The notes under the pieces were generated by a model. It saw only the letters and a program-made list of their open reading frames with translations, searched no databases and was not told the DNA's origin. The position numbers were made by a program, and so were the translations under genes. A stretch of DNA of 38,572 nucleotides from the NCBI GenBank assembly GCA_031418215.1, contig JANOXC010000161.1, positions 1-38,572 of the forward strand. The letters run 5' to 3'. The DNA is from JANOXC01 sp031418215. Its GTDB lineage: Bacteria; Bacteroidota; Bacteroidia; AKYH767-A; OLB10. This document shows, piece after piece, positions 14,321-23,413 of the stretch; the stretch's first letter is position 1, and each line of letters starts with the position of its first letter.

Positions 14321-15883
14321 ATGGACATAACAATGATATTACTTTCCTGCCTCGGTGCATTTATCGTAGGAGCAGGAATTACTTACCTGCTTACGCGAAA
14401 GACCAATAAAGGCATCGTGGAGGCAGCTGTAGAAAAAGGGCAAAGTATTATTAAAGAGGCACAAGCTAAAGGTGATTTATACCTGAAGGATAAAACGATG
14501 GAAGCCAAGGATCGTTTTTATCAGATGAAGTCAGAACATGAAAAACACATCACTGAAAAAGATAAAGTGATTGTTTCCGCAGAGAACCGAATTAAACAGA
14601 AAGAAACAAACCTGAATCAGAACATAGAGCAAAATAAACGCAGGGAAGGAGAAATTGAAGTCATTCAGCAAAACCTCAACCAACAGTTGGAGATTATTGC
14701 CTTGCGAAAGGAAGAGCTTGACAAAGCACATCAAAAACAAGTGCATGCTTTGGAAAAGATCGCCGGTTTGTCAAAAGATGATGCCAAAGCGCAACTAGTG
14801 GAAGCACTAAAGGCAGAAGCAAAAACTGAAGCCATGCAGTTCATTAAAGAAACAATGGATGAAGCAAAGCTCACGGCAAGTAAGGAAGCCAAGAAGATTG
14901 TGATACAAACAATACAACGTGTTGCAACAGAACATGCCATTGAAAATGCAGTTACTGTTTTTCATATTGACAGTGATGAAGTAAAGGGACGTATCATAGG
15001 ACGCGAAGGAAGAAACATTCGTGCATTGGAAGCCGCTACCGGCATTGAAATAATAGTTGATGATACTCCGGAAGCAATTATCCTCTCCGGCTTTGATCCT
15101 GTAAGAAGAGAGTTGGCACGTTTAGCATTGCACCAACTTGTTTCTGATGGCCGTATTCATCCAGCTCGTATTGAAGAGGTGGTAAATAAAGTAAAGCGAC
15201 AACTGGAAGAAGAAATTATTGAAACAGGAAAACGTACTGCCATTGATTTGGGTATACACGGACTGGCACCTGAATTAATACGTATGGTAGGCCGGATGAA
15301 ATACCGTTCTTCTTACGGACAAAATCTTTTACAACACTCACGTGAAACAGCCAATTTATGCGCTTTAATGGCTGCAGAATTAGGATTGAATGTAAAGCTT
15401 GCCAAACGCGCCGGATTGCTCCACGACATTGGAAAAGTTGCTGAAGAAGATATGGAACTACCACATGCAATTGCAGGAATGAAAATGGCTGAACGTAATA
15501 AAGAGCCCATTGAAATTTGCAATGCCATTGGTGCCCATCATGACGAAATCGAAATGACAAGCATCATCTCTCCTATCATCCAGGTATGCGATGCGATTTC
15601 AGGAGCAAGACCAGGCGCAAGACGCGAAATTGTTGAACAATACATGAAGCGCCTTAAAGAAATGGAATCCCTCGCTGCAGGATATAAAGGTGTTGAAAAA
15701 GCATTTGCCATCCAGGCAGGACGTGAATTACGTGTTATTGTTGAAAGCGCTAAAATGGATGACAAACAAACTGAGCAATTATCATTTGATATTGCAACAC
15801 GTATTCAAACAGAGATGACTTATCCGGGACAGGTTAAGGTTACTGTTATTCGGGAGACAAGGGCTGTGAATTACGCGAAGTAG
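14321..15883 (+). CDS. rny: ribonuclease Y
   Basis: Membrane-anchored endoribonuclease that starts mRNA decay, 520 residues as usual. Order of parts: N-terminal TM helix (residues 4-24), a long coiled coil (about 30-190), a KH RNA-binding domain (GRIIGREGRNIRALEAATG, about residues 223-241), an HD domain with His368-Asp369 (LLHDIGKV) preceded by LLQHSRETANLCALMAAE, and the family C-terminal region. All key residues are intact. It is preceded by the 6S-like RNA and its terminator, so it needs its own promoter in the 14200-14320 region. No RNase E is seen in the window. Confidence 0.98.
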   Translation: MDITMILLSCLGAFIVGAGITYLLTRKTNKGIVEAAVEKGQSIIKEAQAKGDLYLKDKTMEAKDRFYQMKSEHEKHITEKDKVIVSAENRIKQKETNLNQNIEQNKRREGEIEVIQQNLNQQLEIIALRKEELDKAHQKQVHALEKIAGLSKDDAKAQLVEALKAEAKTEAMQFIKETMDEAKLTASKEAKKIVIQTIQRVATEHAIENAVTVFHIDSDEVKGRIIGREGRNIRALEAATGIEIIVDDTPEAIILSGFDPVRRELARLALHQLVSDGRIHPARIEEVVNKVKRQLEEEIIETGKRTAIDLGIHGLAPELIRMVGRMKYRSSYGQNLLQHSRETANLCALMAAELGLNVKLAKRAGLLHDIGKVAEEDMELPHAIAGMKMAERNKEPIEICNAIGAHHDEIEMTSIISPIIQVCDAISGARPGARREIVEQYMKRLKEMESLAAGYKGVEKAFAIQAGRELRVIVESAKMDDKQTEQLSFDIATRIQTEMTYPGQVKVTVIRETRAVNYAK

Positions 15884-15929
15884 TTCGGAGTGATTTTAAA
15901 ATTGAAACTGCAAATTACATCTTTGAGAA

Positions 15930-16178
15930 ATGAAAGGCGGGAGAAGAAATAAAGATAAAATCAATGAAGCTAAGGCAAACTACCTAAGTAATCGTATTAT
16001 CGTTAGTACAGTTGCCGATTTAGAAGAACAAGATAGAAAATTTACCGCCAATTTGACCGTTGATCAACGCATGGAGTATTTACAAAAATTGATCAATATT
16101 ACACACAGTGAAGAAGACCTTTTGGGGCTTGAAAAAATATTTTACGATGGCAGAATTAATATAAGAAAGTCGGAGTGA
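15930..16178 (+). CDS. small hypothetical protein paired with a nucleotidyltransferase
   Basis: An 82-residue soluble, charged protein beginning MKGGRRNKDKINEAK. It is predicted mostly helical (LTVDQRMEYLQKLINI) and has no TM segment or recognised domain. Its TGA overlaps the GTG start of the next gene by 4 nt, so the two are translationally coupled. The pairing of a small protein with a minimal nucleotidyltransferase resembles type IV or type VII toxin-antitoxin-like modules and also ordinary Bacteroidota gene pairs of unknown role; no helix-turn-helix motif is evident. I cannot assign a function. Confidence 0.8.
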   Translation: MKGGRRNKDKINEAKANYLSNRIIVSTVADLEEQDRKFTANLTVDQRMEYLQKLINITHSEEDLLGLEKIFYDGRINIRKSE

Positions 16179-16651
16179 AAATATTAGAACCTCTCTTTAA
16201 AAAAGTTATTTCTCAGCTTGTTGAAAGTAACGTCCGCTTTTTGTTAATTGGGGGATATGCAGTTAATTATCATGGATACGGAAGATATACCGGAGACATT
16301 GATTTTTGGATTATGCCGGACAATGAAAACAAACTTTTGTTGTTGGATGCTTTTAGAAAATTAGGTAGAAATACTGATGATATTGATACCATTAGCCAAC
16401 TAGATTTCACTCAGCCACAAACTATTTTTATGGGTGAACCCCCACTTAGGATTGATTTTCTTACAAAAGTGAATATTGTTGATTTCAACGAAGCTTGGGA
16501 AAAAAGAATTGAATGGCCATTAGAAAATATTTTAGTTCCAGTTGTTGACTATGAACATTTGATCCTTTCCAAGATTTCTACCGGAAGAACAAAGGATAAG
16601 TTAGATTTGGAAGAGCTTCAAAAAATAAACCGATTGAGTGGTAAAAAGTAA
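16175..16651 (+). CDS. nucleotidyltransferase-fold protein (MNT/AbiEii-like)
   Basis: A 158-residue protein with the minimal nucleotidyltransferase signature: Gly26-Gly27 (LIGGYAVNYHG) followed by Asp41 and Asp43 (TGDIDFWI), with a third acidic residue at Asp94 (LRIDFLTKV). These are the metal-binding positions of the superfamily, so the active site appears intact. The C-terminal part (YEHLILSKISTGRTKDKLDLEEL) has the K-x-R-x-K-D-x-x-D pattern common in AbiEii-like and DUF6036-like proteins. The start is GTG, fixed by the 4-nt overlap with the preceding gene. Possible roles include NMP transfer to a protein or tRNA partner. A toxin assignment would be speculative. Confidence 0.85.
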   Translation: MKILEPLFKKVISQLVESNVRFLLIGGYAVNYHGYGRYTGDIDFWIMPDNENKLLLLDAFRKLGRNTDDIDTISQLDFTQPQTIFMGEPPLRIDFLTKVNIVDFNEAWEKRIEWPLENILVPVVDYEHLILSKISTGRTKDKLDLEELQKINRLSGKK

Positions 16652-16758
16652 TTCTCAAATCTTTTCATCCAGACAAAGTCAAATGACCAAGAATTAAAAA
16701 CTATCCCAACAAGCTAATTATTCAACCAAATTGCAATCAAAAACAAACTGAAAGCAAC

Positions 16759-17370
16759 TTACAAAATAGCAACTACATCAAACTTTAAAGTGAATTCATC
16801 ATAAATCATTTTATCGCCAATTTCCGGAAAGAATGATTTTGATCTGTATTTGATATCAAATTTAGTACGATCAACTACTGCTGAACCCTTACATGTAATA
16901 CTCTTGGGCAGGATTTTTACTTGTGCATCAAAAGATATCTCATTTGTCTTATCTTTTATCGTAAGCAACCCCTTTACAGTATGTGTGGCTCCCTGAATCT
17001 TGGAAAATTGAACTGGTGTTACAGAGTTGATTACAAATTTTGCTGTTGGATATTTTGCAACATCAAAAAAATCGGCTGACTTGATATGAGTTTCCAATTT
17101 ACCCTTCCATTCACCTTCATCCATATCCTTGTTAGAGATAGTTGTCATATCAAAATTAATTGTCCCGGTTAAATTCCCATGATTATTATTTAATTCACCA
17201 CCGGCCAACTGAATTGTACCATTATGCTTACCGGTAAGCTTTTCTGCATACCATTGAAGAACACTCTGCTTAGTGTCCACTTTAAAAACATCAGTATGAA
17301 ATTTCATATTGACAAATGACATCATTGAAATGGCTGCCAATAAAATAGAAGGTAAGATTGCTTTTTTCAT
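16759..17370 (-). CDS. YceI-like secreted lipid-binding protein
   Basis: Periplasmic protein of 203 residues with a signal peptide (residues 1-19, MKKAILPSILLAAISMMSF). The rest is a YceI lipocalin-like beta-barrel: FKVDTKQSVLQWYAEKLTG, GTINFDMTTISNKD, KSADFFDVAKYPTAKF and VKGLLTIKDKTNEI, in the family order. Members bind isoprenoid or other amphiphilic lipids and are often induced by stress or high pH; no ligand can be named here. It is monocistronic and divergent from the DUF748 gene. The roughly 290-nt region between them is AT-rich and must hold both promoters. Confidence 0.94.
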   Translation of the reverse strand: MKKAILPSILLAAISMMSFVNMKFHTDVFKVDTKQSVLQWYAEKLTGKHNGTIQLAGGELNNNHGNLTGTINFDMTTISNKDMDEGEWKGKLETHIKSADFFDVAKYPTAKFVINSVTPVQFSKIQGATHTVKGLLTIKDKTNEISFDAQVKILPKSITCKGSAVVDRTKFDIKYRSKSFFPEIGDKMIYDEFTLKFDVVAIL

Positions 17371-17658
17371 ATAGCTGTAATGATTGTTAATTAGTTAATA
17401 TATTTCTACTACAAATACTTGATCATTGATAATAAACCGTATCCACAACAAAAATATGAACAAAATTCTAATTAAGAAAATATTATTTCGACATTCCATT
17501 TCCCGATCTATTGTTACATTCCCTTCTACTCAATTGATAGTTCCCTTTAACAAGTAAATTCTACAAAATAATTTCAATATTATGTAAGTAATTCAATAAG
17601 AAACATCTTGACCTTCGCAGGTATTTCATTTCTTAATGTAGGTAATAAAATAGGTTCC

Positions 17659-20034
17659 GTGAATAACAGTCAAAAAATAAAGTGGTGGAAGAAAATATCA
17701 GGCTTAAAAAAAACGCTGCTTATTACTGCCTGTACAATTCTATTGTTTGCTATCCTTATTATTGTATTTATATCGCCCATTACTAAATATCTGGTTGAAA
17801 AATACGATGAAAGATATACAGGTCGTCAAATTACCATGGATTGGGCTTATGTGAATCCATTTACAGGTTACATCCATTTCAACAATTTCAAAATTAATGA
17901 ATCTAAAAGCGATTCTGTTTTTTTTACTTCTGCCGGAGTAAGTATAAATTTTTCATTAATAAAATTGCTTTCTAAAACATATGAAATAAATGCAATAACT
18001 CTTGATAATCCTGTTGGCATAATTCATCAATATCACGATACGCTAAATTTTGATGACCTTATAGAATTATTCTCCTCTAAAAAGGATACGGTTTCAACCA
18101 AAGAACCTGTGAATTTCAATATTTTAAATTTCAAAATAAGAAATGGAGAATTCATTTACCTGGATCATCAAACTCCAATTCACTATTCCATAAAAAATGT
18201 GCAGTTTGAAAGTCCGGGAATGAGATGGGATTCTGATACCATTGCAGCTAATTTTTCATTCTCTTCCGGTGTTGGAAAAGGTGAGGTTAAGGGTGACTTT
18301 ACCATCAATACTGATAATCTGGATTATCGCTATTCAGTGATAGTAAAGAAATTTGACTTAGATATTATTGAACAATACTTAAAAGATTTAACTAACTATG
18401 GAAGTTTTAGAGCTTACCTTGATGCAGATATAAAATCAAAAGGGAACTTCAAAGACAAGGAAAACGTAACCACATCAGGTATGCTTTCTATCAGTGATTT
18501 TCATTTTGGAAAGAACCCTAAAGAAGACTATGCATCCTTTAAACAATTGAAATTGTTGATTCATGAATTAAGTCCTAAAAAGAAAATTTATTTTTATGAC
18601 TTAATTACCCTAATTGAGCCTTACTTTAAATATGAACGTTATGACTACTTAGACAATATAGAAACAATATTTGGCAGAGACGGCGAAAACATTACTGAAA
18701 CAAGTAATAGCAGCAGATTTAACCTTGTTATCGAAATTGCTAATTATATAAAGGTAATTTCCAGAAATTTCCTTCAAAGTCATTTCAAAATAACTCATTT
18801 TGATATCGTAAAAGGAAATATAAAATTTAATGATTACTCCTTAAGCGAAAAATTCAGTGCCGAGTTAAATCCGTTATCAATTACAGCCGATTCCATAGAT
18901 AAGAAAAATGAGAGAGCTAATATTTTTCTTCAATCAGGGATAATACCCTTTGGTGAAGTTAAGGCGCACCTAAGTATTAATCCAAAGGACAGTAGTGATT
19001 TTGATATTTTCTATAAAGTTGAAAAGATACCGTTTGCCGTTTTCAATCCATATACTATTACCTATACTTCATTTCCTATTAACAGGGGAACACTTGAATT
19101 GAATGGTACTTGGAATGTTAGGAATGGAATTATACAAAGTAATAATCACTTACTTTTAATTGATCCTCGTACGGCGAAGCGCTTAAAGAACAAAGATGTG
19201 AACTGGATTCCGCTTCCATTAGTAATGGCTTTCGTTCGTGAAAGGGGTAATATTATTGATTACGAAATTCCAATTTCGGGTAACCTGAAAGATCCCAAAT
19301 TCCATTTACATGATGTTGTTTTTGATATCATGGAAAACATCTTTGTAAAGCCCGTAACCACTCCCTATCGAATAGAAGTAAAATCTACAGAGACCGAAAT
19401 TGAAAAATCCCTTTCCGTAGTTTGGGAAATGCGAAAATCGTCGCTGGATCCAAAGCAGCAAGACTTCTTGGAGAAAATTGCTCAATTTCTATCCGAAAAA
19501 CCGGAGGCTACCGTTACAGTTTTTCCACATCAATATTCTGTTAAGGAAAAGGAATATATATTACTTTATGAATCAAAAAAAGCATATTATTTGAGTAAAC
19601 ACAATTTCAAAGACTCAACTTTAAATGAAACTGATAAAGTAGCAATTGATAAAACATCTGCAAAGGATTCTTCATTTATCCGATTTTTGAATAAAATGGT
19701 AAAAGATTCTCTCCTTTTCACCATACAAGATAAATGCATCCTGCTACTAGGTGCTCCCAAAGTTGATAATGAATTAAAGCGATTAATGAATGATCGGGAA
19801 CAGGCATTTATGAGTTTTTTTATAAAAAGAAATGTTCAAAATCAGGTGCATCTTTCTAAAGTTGAAAACGTGATTCCCTTTAATGGCTTTTCTTATTATA
19901 AAATAGATTACAAAGGTGATGTGCCTAAAACCTTGCAAAAAGCATATGAAAAAATGAATGACCTGGATGGTAAGGCCCCAAGAAATAAATTTAAAGATGC
20001 TCGTAAAAAAAACAATTCAGTACTTAAAAACTGA
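17659..20034 (+). CDS. DUF748 / AsmA-like envelope protein
   Basis: Large envelope protein, 791 residues from the chosen GTG (MNNSQKIKWW). An upstream TTG in the same frame at 17608 sits within TTGACCTTCGCAGG, which looks more like a promoter -7 region than coding sequence. An N-terminal TM helix (about residues 18-40) is followed by ITKYLVEKYDERYTGRQI and repeated AsmA-like beta segments (FTGYIHFNNFKI, YEINAITLDNP), then the DUF748 core. The C-terminal part (SSLDPKQQDFLEKIAQFL onward) resembles the OmpA-like region often found at the end of DUF748 proteins. AsmA-like proteins are proposed to bridge the envelope and move phospholipids. The gene opens a plus-strand block of envelope genes. Confidence 0.8.
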   Translation: MNNSQKIKWWKKISGLKKTLLITACTILLFAILIIVFISPITKYLVEKYDERYTGRQITMDWAYVNPFTGYIHFNNFKINESKSDSVFFTSAGVSINFSLIKLLSKTYEINAITLDNPVGIIHQYHDTLNFDDLIELFSSKKDTVSTKEPVNFNILNFKIRNGEFIYLDHQTPIHYSIKNVQFESPGMRWDSDTIAANFSFSSGVGKGEVKGDFTINTDNLDYRYSVIVKKFDLDIIEQYLKDLTNYGSFRAYLDADIKSKGNFKDKENVTTSGMLSISDFHFGKNPKEDYASFKQLKLLIHELSPKKKIYFYDLITLIEPYFKYERYDYLDNIETIFGRDGENITETSNSSRFNLVIEIANYIKVISRNFLQSHFKITHFDIVKGNIKFNDYSLSEKFSAELNPLSITADSIDKKNERANIFLQSGIIPFGEVKAHLSINPKDSSDFDIFYKVEKIPFAVFNPYTITYTSFPINRGTLELNGTWNVRNGIIQSNNHLLLIDPRTAKRLKNKDVNWIPLPLVMAFVRERGNIIDYEIPISGNLKDPKFHLHDVVFDIMENIFVKPVTTPYRIEVKSTETEIEKSLSVVWEMRKSSLDPKQQDFLEKIAQFLSEKPEATVTVFPHQYSVKEKEYILLYESKKAYYLSKHNFKDSTLNETDKVAIDKTSAKDSSFIRFLNKMVKDSLLFTIQDKCILLLGAPKVDNELKRLMNDREQAFMSFFIKRNVQNQVHLSKVENVIPFNGFSYYKIDYKGDVPKTLQKAYEKMNDLDGKAPRNKFKDARKKNNSVLKN

Positions 20035-20196
20035 ATTTATTAATAAATTGTAATCTGGTGATCCCAAAAATGTCAAGCTAGTTAAATGTGTGAATCATGC
20101 AATTAATTAACACATTAATGTAATAGTTTAAAAGTAAAACTAAACCACTTTTGCAGTATAATAATTTCAAACTATTACTAATTCAAATAAACAATC

Positions 20197-21009
20197 ATGA
20201 AAAACAAAGGATTAATTATTCTATTAGCCATTGCAGGAAGCATTGGTAATACTATGGCGCAGACGCCGTCTGTAATGTTAAATGACAAAACGGGTTGGCA
20301 TAAAATAGCAGGTAAGAATGTAGACCTTGAACTCGATCGAGACGAAATATCTGTAGTTGGTGCAGATCGATTTGCTCAAGTTAAAGTTGTTGTTACGGCC
20401 GGTGCATTGAACTTATACGATATGGAAGTATATTATGATGATGGCAGTAAACAAGTTATTGAAGTACGAAATCCCTTAAAAGTTGGCGTTGATAGCAGGG
20501 TTTATGATTTAAAAAGCAATGAAAAAGATATAAAAAAAGTTGTACTCATCTATAAAACATTAGCCAATTCAAAAGACAAAAAAGCTATGGTTGAAATTTG
20601 GGGTTTAAAATCCAATACCAATCCTAACAAAGCAGCTATACCAAGCCCGGCTGTAATGATTAGTGATAAAACCGGATGGCATAAAATCGGTGAAAGAAAT
20701 GTTGATTTGGTAAAAGATCGCGATGAAATATCAGTTATCGGAGCTGATCGATTCAGTTCCATAAAATTCATGGTAACGGAAGCTTCTATCGATTTAAACG
20801 ACCTTGAGGTATATTATGAAAGCGGAGACAAACAGAACATACAAGTAAGAAACCCGGTTATGGCAGGTACAGAAAGTAAGGTAATTGACCTGAATGGCGG
20901 TGAACGAAGCCTCAAGAAAATAGTGTTTATATATAAAACCTTACCCAATCAAAAAAGCGAGAAAGCACATGTGGAAGTTTGGGGCTTAAAGACCAATACC
21001 ACCAATTAA
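20197..21009 (+). CDS. secreted protein with two tandem copies of a ~115-residue domain
   Basis: A 270-residue protein with a signal peptide (cleavage likely after TMAQ, residue 22). Two closely related copies of one domain follow: residues about 26-140 and 148-266. Each contains DKTGWHKI, DRDEISV.GADRF, LEVYY or MEVYY, VRNP, a YKTL strand, and ends with VE(I/V)WGLK. The domain resembles DUF2541-type beta-rich proteins, but I am not certain of the name. The duplication is recent enough that most core positions are identical. No catalytic residues stand out; a binding role in the periplasm or at the surface is plausible. A terminator follows at 21040-21070. Confidence 0.85.
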   Translation: MKNKGLIILLAIAGSIGNTMAQTPSVMLNDKTGWHKIAGKNVDLELDRDEISVVGADRFAQVKVVVTAGALNLYDMEVYYDDGSKQVIEVRNPLKVGVDSRVYDLKSNEKDIKKVVLIYKTLANSKDKKAMVEIWGLKSNTNPNKAAIPSPAVMISDKTGWHKIGERNVDLVKDRDEISVIGADRFSSIKFMVTEASIDLNDLEVYYESGDKQNIQVRNPVMAGTESKVIDLNGGERSLKKIVFIYKTLPNQKSEKAHVEVWGLKTNTTN

Positions 21010-21039
21010 AATATCGTTAACTATTATCGTTGTTTGTTA

Positions 21040-21070
21040 AACCGTGCCGGTAACTCTGGTGCGGTTTTTT
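21040..21070 (+). terminator. rho-independent terminator
   Basis: The arms AACCGTGCC (21040-21048) and GGTGCGGTT (21058-21066) pair over 9 bp with two G-U pairs, the loop has 9 nt, and the T run continues to 21070. It follows the duplicated-domain gene by 30 nt and separates it from the lipoprotein gene. Confidence 0.8.
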
Positions 21071-21201
21071 TAAATAATCTATGGGAATTATGCAAATAAT
21101 TGTCAGTATTTTGTAACAGCTTTACCAATGCATGTGAGTTCCTTTGCCTATGCAGATATCAAATCAATCCTAATATATATCAAACCTAAACAAAACATAA
21201 A

Positions 21202-22065
21202 ATGAAATTTCCAGTAGTTATTGCCAGCTTTGCATTATTTCTTTCATCGTGTAACAAAGCCGAACTTGATAAAGCAAAGTCAAGTAATGATTCCCTTATG
21301 TCTGTCGTCATTGAAAGAGATGCAGTAATCACTGAGTTTATCTCCGCTTTTAACGATGTTGAGCAAAATTTAGATTCTGTTGCAGTGAGGCAGCATATTA
21401 TCGCCAAGAGTACAGATCAGAAAGGCGAGATTAGTGCCAACCAAAAATCTAAGATCAATGCTGAAATTACTGCCATTAATTCTTTAATGGATGAAAACCG
21501 CAGGAATTTGTCGGCTCTTAGCAAAAAATTGAAAAATTCTTCACATAAAAATGCTCAACTGGAAAAAGCAATTGCCACATTAAATGATCAATTGGCTCAA
21601 AAGGATGTTGAATTGACAGCCTTAAATGAAAAGTTGAATAATCTAAATGCACAGGTTGTTCAATTACAAACAAATGTTACTTCTCTCTCCGAAGAAAATA
21701 TGGCCAAAGCACAAACCATCAGTGAGGAAACAAAAGCGTTACACACAGCATATTATGTTGTTGGGAAGACAAAAGACTTGCAAGAAGCCAAACTTATTGA
21801 CAGAAAAGGCGGAATGCTTGGAATGGGAAAAACATCTAAAATTAGTGCAGACGTTGACAATGATAAATTTACACGCATTGACTATACCCAAACTACGAAT
21901 ATAAAAGTGAACGGTGAAAAGGCACATGTTGTTACCAGTCATCCTACAGATTCCTACGTATGGGATAAAGATGTAAATAACCAAGCCAAGGTTAATAATT
22001 TGGTAATTACCAATCCGGAAAAGTTTTGGAGTTCATCAAAATACCTGGTTATCGTTAAAGACTAA
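21202..22065 (+). CDS. coiled-coil lipoprotein
   Basis: A 287-residue lipoprotein with signal peptide and lipobox (FLSSC, Cys17). Residues 20-180 are mostly coiled coil, with heptads rich in Leu, Asn and Glu (NAQLEKAIATLNDQLAQ region). A compact C-terminal domain follows (TAYYVVGKTKDLQEAKLIDRKGGMLG to the YLVIVKD end). This architecture is common among uncharacterised Bacteroidota lipoproteins; some annotation systems relate it to Cbp1-like adhesins, which I regard as unproven. It probably has its own promoter, since a terminator lies upstream; GTTCCTTTGCC at about 21149 could be the -7 region. About 230 nt of AT-rich sequence separate it from the next gene, with one imperfect hairpin near 22130-22180. 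Confidence 0.85.
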   Translation: MKFPVVIASFALFLSSCNKAELDKAKSSNDSLMSVVIERDAVITEFISAFNDVEQNLDSVAVRQHIIAKSTDQKGEISANQKSKINAEITAINSLMDENRRNLSALSKKLKNSSHKNAQLEKAIATLNDQLAQKDVELTALNEKLNNLNAQVVQLQTNVTSLSEENMAKAQTISEETKALHTAYYVVGKTKDLQEAKLIDRKGGMLGMGKTSKISADVDNDKFTRIDYTQTTNIKVNGEKAHVVTSHPTDSYVWDKDVNNQAKVNNLVITNPEKFWSSSKYLVIVKD

Positions 22066-22296
22066 ATAGATCTTGAGAGATATATGTCTTAATTAAGAAT
22101 TATCATTAGTTGAGGGAAAAAACAAAACACCAAATTGAAAGTGTCATGAGGAACGTAAAAAGTCCTTGTGGCATTTTGTTTTATGTGAATTATGCAACAT
22201 TATAAAATTGTTTTGTAATAACGATATAGCCCTATCCATTTAATTTCACATAAAATATATTCCAGAATTTTTTTGCTGCCTTCTGGTAACCTCAAC

Positions 22297-23400
22297 ATGG
22301 ATACTAATTTAAAAATATCGATTTATGCAAGGTCTGCCCTGTTTCTAATTGGAATTTTAGCTCTACTTACAATACTTTACCTTGCACAGGATATAATAGT
22401 TCCACTTGTTTTTGCTTTACTTATTGCAATTGTCCTTCATCCTGTTGTAAATATGATTACCCGAAGAGGGGTCAACCGACTTGCCGCAATAGTCATTACG
22501 CTTATTCTTACATTCCTCGTGCTTACTTCATTAGGCATACTGCTTTATACACAGGCCAGTAAATTTGGTGAATCTTGGCCTGCCCTGGTTGATAAATTCG
22601 GTGCGCTGCTCAACCAAAGCATTACGGTTGTAGCAGAATATCTTAATATAACTCCCAAATATATCCATAACTGGATATCAAAAACAGAAATTGAAGTTAT
22701 CAATAGCAGCAGTGCCTCCCTGGGTTCAACACTTACAACTTTAGGCGGTGTACTTGCTACTGTCCTGTTAATACCATTTTATATTTTCATGATTTTATTT
22801 TATCAGAGTCATTTAGTAAGTTTTACTCACCAGGTTTTTGGAGCTAGCAATAACAATAGTGTAAATGAAATTTTGACACAAACAAAATCAATTATACAAA
22901 GCTATCTCTTCGGACTTTTTGCTGAATTCTCAATTATATCAATCATGAATTCAGCCGGACTTATGATACTGGATATTGATTATGCGATTCTCCTGGGTAT
23001 TATTGGCGCCTTGCTAAACATCATTCCTTACATAGGTGGATTAGTGGCAGTTGCCTTGCCTATGATGGTTGCCCTGGCGACAAAAACTTCAGGTTGGTAT
23101 GCGTTTTACGTGCTGGCTGTTTATTATTTCATTCAATTAATTGATAATAATTATATCGTACCAGTAATAGTTGCTTCCAAAGTAAAAATTAATGGACTTT
23201 TTTCTGTCATTGCAGTCATTGCAGGCAATTACTTATGGGGCATTTCAGGCATGTTCCTTTCCATTCCGCTGCTTGCCATAATAAAACTTATATTCGATCA
23301 TATAGAACCTCTAAAACCTTGGGGATTTTTATTGGGGAATATTGTTCCAACTTCAAAACGAAACTATACATTCAGAAAAAAACGTAAAATTATAGATTAA
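22297..23400 (+). CDS. AI-2E family (UPF0118/PerM-like) membrane transporter
   Basis: Polytopic inner membrane protein of the AI-2E exporter/PerM family, 367 residues from the chosen ATG (MDTNLKISIY). A TTG 24 nt upstream in the same frame is less likely. Family landmarks are IIVPLVFALLIAIVLHPVV near the N-terminus, a long central amphipathic region, and the C-terminal motif block AILLGIIGALLNIIPYIGG then QLIDNNYIVPVIVASKVKINGL. About seven to eight TM segments are expected. Family roles include autoinducer-2 export and Na+/H+ antiport, and the substrate cannot be assigned. It starts a tight plus-strand run: the Dps gene follows after 13 nt. Confidence 0.92.
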   Translation: MDTNLKISIYARSALFLIGILALLTILYLAQDIIVPLVFALLIAIVLHPVVNMITRRGVNRLAAIVITLILTFLVLTSLGILLYTQASKFGESWPALVDKFGALLNQSITVVAEYLNITPKYIHNWISKTEIEVINSSSASLGSTLTTLGGVLATVLLIPFYIFMILFYQSHLVSFTHQVFGASNNNSVNEILTQTKSIIQSYLFGLFAEFSIISIMNSAGLMILDIDYAILLGIIGALLNIIPYIGGLVAVALPMMVALATKTSGWYAFYVLAVYYFIQLIDNNYIVPVIVASKVKINGLFSVIAVIAGNYLWGISGMFLSIPLLAIIKLIFDHIEPLKPWGFLLGNIVPTSKRNYTFRKKRKIID

Positions 23401-23413
23401 CTAAAATAGAAAC

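Noticed and set aside
14099..14409. Two short plus-strand ORFs (68 and 69 codons) between zapA and rny
   Set aside because: They overlap the structured 6S-like RNA and the rny start, have no family character, and one runs into rny in another frame.
20034..20049. 16-bp perfect palindrome AATTTATTAATAAATT after the DUF748 gene
   Set aside because: It contains only A and T in an AT-rich gap, so it is weak evidence for a site; no T tract makes it a terminator.
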